The translations under genes were made by a program, and so were the position numbers. From the NCBI GenBank assembly GCA_965644295.1, contig CBFFRP010000352.1, forward strand, positions 62,001-126,000: DNA of 64,000 nucleotides. Direction: 5' to 3'. The stretch is from Paraphysomonas bandaiensis. Its lineage: Eukaryota; Chrysophyceae. Numbering within the stretch: the first letter of the stretch is position 1; every line of letters begins with the position of its first letter. This document shows positions 58,334 to 64,000 of the stretch, one piece after another. The notes beneath the pieces were generated by a model. It was not told the origin of the DNA. It was given only the letters and a program-made list of their open reading frames with translations, and ran no database searches.

Positions 58334-60284
58334 TACTTCTTCCTTTTCTTAGAAGGGGGTTTCGAAGAAGACGATCGTAAACCAAAAGTTTTTCGATGAG
58401 ACCCATCATTTCTTTGGCTACGCAAAACCTTTGGCTGTACATAAAAAACATCACAACACAATAAGGTGCTGTATCAAACAACTCACCGACGGCTGGGAGA
58501 GATCTCCCAGGCATATCTCACATTTAATGCTCCCTGGGGCGTTGTGATACGTGCAAGACGGACAAGGGAGTACATCTTCAGGTGCAGATTCTTCTTGTCT
58601 AGCCGTGACACCCATTAACTCATTCTCTTCAGCGACACTGCAGTCTTTATTTACTGAGAGTTTTCCAACTTCAAGACGACGGGAGGACTCGGGGGGGATG
58701 GAGGTGGGTACTCTTCCGGCGAGAGAGGATGCGATGTCGTAGCTTGAGTCGATGTTATATACAGATGTCCTTCCATAACCTATTTGACGTTGACTCTCCT
58801 CCTCGGAGTTATAAGGAGAATCTTCCACTATACTCTCAATGGGACGCACACCGCTAACACAACCACCATCATTACTTTGAATGTACCCCGTAGAACTGCA
58901 GGTGTAAGAATCCGTTACAAGAGTGCGTCCTATGCACTCTTCGTCATCATTGGATAATTTCAATATTCCTTTTTCATCAAAAGACTTTTCGCTCTTAAAG
59001 TTATCCACCTCTCCACTCGTATCATTTGCATCTTCCCCCTCTATCCGGTCAGAAAATATGTCTTTCAACTGAGGCGGAACGGCGAACTGGCCCACCGCTG
59101 TCGAGGTATTGAAGAAAAAAAATCGCCCTACCACACTGCTGTAACATACCTCCCAATCGCCATATACTTGCGTACGCTTCTGCTCAGACACCTTGTCGGC
59201 TGGTTGGGTTAATGACAACTGCAATGAGCTGACTCCACTCTCTTGACTACACGACAGCTCCTCAATGAGAGGAAGAGATGAAGTATCGGATTTGTTGGCG
59301 TTCCTAGAGGCTGCCATATGCTGCTTAGCTTTCTGTAGGTAGATGTAAATAGCAGTGTAAAGAACCAAAGTGTTTAACCTTAAGAAGGTCCGCGAATCCG
59401 TTATTGGCCACATTAGGTACCTACACGTAGTGACTGTCAACAGGATTCTATATAAACCATGATGGATTGTAAGTACCTTTCCTTTGCTTATATCAGCTAC
59501 GATTCTAGCCGATTTCTTAGCCATATGGGTGCTGGCTTTGATTGCGTCCTCCCGCTTATGAACCTCCCGAACAATTTGTCCCAAAGTCATTGGGTTAGGA
59601 GATGACAACTGGGCATTGTGTATATGAACGAACTCTCTATGTCGCCATGCTAATTGTTCTTTGTCGCCGTCAGTGCTAAGTTTAACTGAACAACCCTCGG
59701 TTAGAGTAGCAAGCGCTCTTTTCAGCTGATCTTTCCTATCAATCGTATCAGCAATTAAATTGGCTAAATTAAGATTCTCACTTACGTCTGACCATGAGCT
59801 ATTATTTGAGGTTTACTTTTTTTAGGGACTTTATCCATCTCACCTGTCGTTCGGGAGCGGCGAGACCTTACCTCGCTATTCGTGGTACAATCACGCACCC
59901 CTTTAGTGATATCGAGTAACGTCGATCTGGCCGCTTGAAAACTTCTGACAATATCAGCAAGGACGCTGACATTGCTGAGGTCTTTGGTCCCACATTTTTT
60001 CCGACATGACGGACACTCATCAGATGTAGTGGGGTTTATTCTGTAACGCTGACGTAAGATACAAACATAAGATCGTAATTCATCACACACGTTTTATCGA
60101 GATGTTTCCTGATACACTCACTGCAGAACACATGACCGCATAAGAGGGTGTGTGGATTTCTGAAGAAGTCACCGCACACGAGGCATCTCATTGCGTTTTC
60201 CATATCACAGAGATGCTTTCCAACACCTGCTTTAGGCCACTGCCACTCACCTTCTACATCATCGTGATTATCAGTGAACATCAT
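58334..60284 (-). CDS. RAD18-like E3 ubiquitin ligase with WW and RanBP2-type zinc finger
   Basis: At least five exons run from the ATG at 60284 to a TAG at 58334. A C3HC4 RING (CLVCGDFF, CGHVFCSEC, then ECPSCRKKC across a 55-nt-range intron) is followed by the helix LSNVSVLADIVRSFQAARS, the signature that follows the RING in RAD18. A SAP-adjacent RAD18 region comes next (WRHREFVHIHNAQLSSPNPM, then IVREVHKRED). RAD18 with RAD6 mono-ubiquitinates PCNA at stalled forks to start translesion synthesis. Further on, DWEVCYSSVVGRFFFFN resembles a WW domain whose second Trp is Phe. A RanBP2-type finger (CPSCTYHNAPGSIKCEIC) and a nuclear signal PPSKKRKK at the C-terminus follow. Animal and yeast RAD18 lack the WW and RanBP2 parts. 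The UBZ finger of animal RAD18 was not seen. Confidence 0.75.
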
Positions 60285-60799
60285 GTACAGCTACACGTCA
60301 CTGTTATTGGCCTGTTATAGGGAGGAGGGGTACAGCGGACACGGATAAGCGGGCTGTTAAATGAAGCCAATGATGAGAACTCAGTCACAAGCTCAGCATG
60401 GTATGAATACCGTGTATAGGGTGGTATACACTCCACACTTGGGCTGGTTTTGAATTTTTGAAAATACAGGATCGAAATCGGTAAGATTGGGAAAAACAGG
60501 CTACATACTGCACCTGATATCCATTGCGACAGTATACGTATATGGAATACTGGAATACCAAATACGACGTAGAGAAGTACTATGAAGTGAGGTGCGATGA
60601 GAGAGACGTACGTACTCATACATGTATGTATCTGGGATACTTCTGCTCTGCAGTCGTGTTGGCTATTATGGGGGATTATCGAGTAGTGAACATGGAGGGC
60701 ATTGTATGACGTATACAGACTAATAAAAACACCACAGATTAATCCGTGGTAGAGGGAATCAGAGAACAAGTGCATTTATAATGTCTTCGCTCATATGAA
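60285..60799. promoter_or_regulatory. head-to-head promoter spacer, RAD18-like / 439-aa gene
   Basis: A 515-bp divergent spacer with GTATAC palindromes near 60424, 60533 and 60710 and further TACGTA-type steps near 60606. A bidirectional promoter is inferred. Confidence 0.45.
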
Positions 60800-62316
60800 A
60801 TGGAAAGCAAAGAGAGTAATAAGCGTCGGGAGAACTCGAATAGTGTACGTCTTGCTGACGTGAAAGAAACACGCACTTATCGTCTGCGCTTGGAACAACA
60901 TGATTTCAATGATCGGTGCGTCTCTCGCAGTTCCGTTCTACCATCAATACCATCTATTCAGCCCAATCGGGCTAAACGTACTTTAGGAAGGCAAAGTAGC
61001 AAGGATGATATAGATATATGCCGAACACGTAAGACAAACAACCACAATGATGACATTTTGGAGAATGTTTCAGTGGATGATCATGCTTTCAATAAATCTT
61101 CCAAGTTGCCAACGTTAAATGGAAATGCTGATTTAGTTTTTTCTGGCCCTTGCCTCGTGTGGAAGCGGGACTTTCGTTGTGATATTGCCATATTCGAACA
61201 TGCAGACTTACATATATATGAAGTAATTCCTATTGATCTCGATAAAAAGAAAGAGTTGAATCGCATTTATCTCAGTATAATTGACGTAAACGCTGTTATC
61301 GAGGAGTCTATCGATGTCGCTAAACTAAGGAAGCAAGAAATTAAACGGCGAGAATACATCAAAGAAGCCAGGAGAAATTGTGCGGTTGATTTGATTGTGT
61401 CATCCTTGACAGTGGAAACAGAACATGTGGATGCCATCAGCAGTCGAACTAAAATTTCCTGTTGGCAATACAATCGTAAGTTATATTTTCCTAATGCACG
61501 ATTATTCTTAAGAAGTTGTGTGCAGCTGCCATAAGTAAGCGAGTAGATATTACAGTCCCAAAACCCCAGTTGCTTATTCCGGCCAAATACACCCACAAGT
61601 TCCGTAACGCTATTCGGTACGGCAATCGGTGTAGATATTTGTGTCGTGTGTTCTGTTTGTGCAATGGTATATGCAACTTATATATTACTTTCGTAGGAGA
61701 CGACATGTAGAAACTGTGTTACAAGACCTTGAGGACAGCAAGGGTTCTCTTTGTGCCCTTTCTGATACTGCCGAAAAGCATTGTAACGGCGTAAGTGAAG
61801 CCCTCCAGGAGGCAGAGAGAAGTGCTACATCTAGTGTCTCATCCATTTCAGAAACCGTGAACCCGCGCTGGGTAGTGTGGCGTGTCAAGTGGCAGTGGGC
61901 TATTCGTCAGGTCATTCTTAAGAACAGGATTGCAAGGTGCATCGGCTCTGCTTGGGCGAGGTACCAGTCATTCAATATTATTCTTTACTACATTTTGTGT
62001 CCTCCAGACTGCGTTCGTGCACTAACTTTATCCCCATAGGGCCATCTACGTCCGCCAGAATGAGGATGCCAAAGTGGTAAAAGCATCACTTGTGGAGTCG
62101 CAATTTGAAAGAGTTCAGAAAGAGGGGAAATTTCGTAAAAATGCTCCTAAGGAGCGTACGTATTTCTCAGATGCTGCATGTCTTGGTGACCTGTTTGACA
62201 AAATGAAAAAGGGTGCTAATGGAAAGTTACCTCAGAAGCGCTGTTATGCGAGAAATTCCCCTGATACTTTACCCTTTCAATTTACCGCTGGTAAACAACG
62301 TATTTCAATTAAGTAG
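60800..62316 (+). CDS. hypothetical 439-aa protein
   Basis: Four exons (60800-61475, 61526-61628, 61697-61960, 62040-62316) with 50-79-nt introns close to 440 codons. The first 110 residues are basic and Ser/Asn-rich and probably disordered. A compact region follows (LVFSGPCLVWKRDFRCDIAI). Next comes a charged helix (AKLRKQEIKRREYIKEARR), then a stretch with repeated tryptophans and basic residues (WVVWRVKWQWAIRQVILKNR), which could be IQ-motif-like and bind calmodulin; that is only a suggestion. The C-terminus is basic. There is no signal peptide or membrane segment. I do not recognise the family. Coding is supported by phase-matched introns and by pairing with the RAD18-like gene. Confidence 0.7.
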
Positions 62317-63647
62317 TTTTTTTCAGTTCGCTACCAGCACTACCGTGATTTGGGCGACATTGCTGAATGTCCAAATCGGGGTCATTGGTATTTGATGTAT
62401 ATTTCCGTACTATGCCGTCTAACTGCAGTTTCACAATAGCAGTGCGAAGTAAATCGTATTGCTTTTAATATGAGCAATGCATAGATTGCAGTAAAGATTG
62501 CACCATGCTTATATGTAAACATTTCATAATGTTTTGCGATTGCATAATGTATGTATCGAGTAATAAGAAGAATATGTATAACATAATAATTTCAAACGAC
62601 GGCGATTAACAGAGTCGCGATTTATTAACATTCATCATAATGTCTAGTTTTTCTGTTTGAGAGCAATTAAGGGCTGAAGTTCAAAGGTATTTGAAATATG
62701 ACTGTTAATAGAAGAATACAGAAGTGGTTAACTGCATATAAGAACTAAGAAAGTCATTACAGAAATCATAGGGGATATATTATTCAACCTAGTCAATTTG
62801 GTGGAATTTCCTAGTCATTCCATTTTCGGTGTAAAAACCTAGTCAAAGCCATAAATGACTCAACCTAGCCAATTATAGTATTAAACCTAGTCGTTCTTAT
62901 GTCCATTGATTACACATTGCGACTGTCTAAGATATGCGCACACACCACACAACATATTGATGGCTCGTAGAGCATCACAACAAACATAACAATTCGTTCA
63001 TATCTACATAACAGTGTATGTGTATGTATATGCAGCATATCTGTATAGCTTATTAGTGTACGATGGGTCTCTTATTAGCGTTATGAGGAAGAGGAGTGGT
63101 CAGTGTAGCTGTGCTGTGGACATACCCCCATGAATATACGTACCACCAAATTGACTAGGTCGAAAAATAGATCCCAAATCATAGCAGTGAACCTGAAATA
63201 TATAATACATTGACCGTATAAGATCGCGATATATCTAAGATGGTATGGAAATGATTGGTAGTTAAGACAACATGAATTTAGCGATTGACAGTGAATGATA
63301 AGTGATGTTGATCATATTTTACTATGGTTTTACTAATTTATAATCTCAGCATAGAGTGAAAGTCTTGTTCAGTTATGTGAATTTCTAACTTTCAACACAT
63401 CAAATAATCTACAAAATATTAAAACCAGAATGTTGTCATCTTTCCACTAACACCTGAAATATATGTACAATACACTTGTAGCTACAACGGTTCAGTGAAA
63501 TCACGTTTGGATTGGACTACAATAGGGAGGTCAGCCCGCTTATATGAATCTACATTATCTGAAACGCAAACACCAAGACGAATCGAGGTCGTTTGAGAAA
63601 AGTTGTCTGCCTTGTGAATATTATAGTACACACTACTACGTCCTACA
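62317..63647. other. convergent intergenic region
   Basis: AT-rich spacer. It contains a candidate inverted-repeat element (62787-63160) and nothing else I can identify. Confidence 0.55.
62787..63160. repeat. candidate small inverted-repeat element
   Basis: A perfect 18-bp inverted repeat ACCTAGTCAATTTGGTGG bounds 374 bp (62787-62804 and, reversed, 63143-63160). The left arm is followed by four more CCTAGTC/CCTAGCC units spaced about 20-35 bp apart (near 62809, 62839, 62875 and 62887). There is no coding frame. A target duplication was not evident. It could be a miniature inverted-repeat element or a cluster of protein-binding sites. Confidence 0.5.
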
Positions 63648-64000
63648 TTACAAGTCTTGTTTCCATGGCTTTCCAGGTTCAGGGTAATCTTTAACTAGCT
63701 GTCTGGTGAACGTATGACTTATAGCAGAAACAGCATATTTCGAGAGCAGATCATAATAAAGCCTCGAAAAATCGACAGCTGGTTCCATATCCGTCGTTGT
63801 GTATCTCTTTCTGTATAATTTCAAAGCGGTGTCAATATTACCAGATTTATTTGGTGCATGAATTGCATAGAATTGTCTTAAAGCAGCCACATAGTGGCTA
63901 TGGACATTTTCGGTCTCAATACACATACAGTGCTTGTCCTGAAATTCCTGATAATCTTCTAATCCAGAAGTAATTGCTCCCAAGTAAAGCGTTTCAGAAG
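63648..64000 (-). CDS. 3' end of a gene crossing the right edge
   Basis: An open frame runs from the right edge (no start inside the window) to a stop at 63648, about 116 residues. It is helical and charged, with VAALRQFYAIHAPNKSGNID, then ALKLYRKRY and DFSRLYYDLLSKY. The pattern of a Phe-Tyr...Ala-Pro-x-Lys turn between helices is seen in several protist proteins, but I cannot name the family. It could be one exon of a longer gene. Confidence 0.55.
   Translation of the reverse strand, partial: SETLYLGAITSGLEDYQEFQDKHCMCIETENVHSHYVAALRQFYAIHAPNKSGNIDTALKLYRKRYTTTDMEPAVDFSRLYYDLLSKYAVSAISHTFTRQLVKDYPEPGKPWKQDL

Overview
This is nuclear DNA from a eukaryotic protist. Nearly every gene is split by short GT-AG introns (mostly 43-140 nt), the standard stop codons are used, and no bacterial operon, CRISPR array, rRNA or tRNA was seen. 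The fusion of a CBM20-like starch-binding domain to trehalose-phosphate synthase/phosphatase, a CFAP97 (axoneme) gene and a very large beta-helix/multi-pass membrane protein suggest a flagellated heterotroph, perhaps a stramenopile. That placement is inference.

Layout from left to right. A PH-domain gene (minus strand, cut by the left edge) runs from 5117 to position 1. An unknown 725-aa protein (7041-9327, minus) stands head to head with a CBM20-TPS-TPP gene (10019-13442, plus). A tandem PX-domain gene (15348-17575, minus) stands head to head with a TPR protein of the SRFR1/TTC13 family (18218-21430, plus). A WD40 protein resembling TFIIIC subunit GTF3C2 occupies 23155-25579 (minus). A membrane-anchored JmjC-like/TPR protein (29004-30499, minus) pairs with a monoglyceride-lipase-like hydrolase (30976-32248, plus). 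A PDZ protein with two VHL-beta-like segments (32970-35260, minus) pairs with CFAP97 (35931-36562, plus). A Rab1 GTPase lies at 38684-39610. A 6.8-kb Ty1/Copia retrotransposon occupies 40121-46920. An HSDL2-like dehydrogenase (47596-48623, minus) pairs with a 1967-aa beta-helix membrane protein (49175-55351, plus). A RAD18-like E3 ligase (58334-60284, minus) pairs with an unknown 439-aa protein (60800-62316, plus). The 3' end of another gene is cut by the right edge.

Two patterns stand out. First, genes alternate in strand and form six head-to-head pairs whose start codons are only 476-691 bp apart. Most of these spacers are rich in GTATAC-type palindromes and look like bidirectional promoters. 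Second, almost all repeats lie outside these promoter spacers, mostly between converging 3' ends. They include a modular dispersed family that shares its end modules but has different interiors, a second repeat found inside one such element, two candidate inverted-repeat elements and the Copia element. The Copia element has identical LTRs and a perfect 5-bp target duplication. It is itself interrupted, exactly inside the Gag zinc knuckle, by a 1.3-kb insertion between 7-bp direct repeats; the insertion carries one ORF that may be recombinase-like.

The genes do not form one pathway. They are a mixed set: trafficking (PX, Rab1, PH), RNA polymerase III transcription, DNA damage tolerance, trehalose signalling or metabolism, lipid metabolism and cilium biology. 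Several have enzyme folds that have lost key residues (TPS-TPP, JmjC). Exon limits were read by eye from splice consensus and reading phase. Where I give them in full, the coding lengths close to a whole number of codons.
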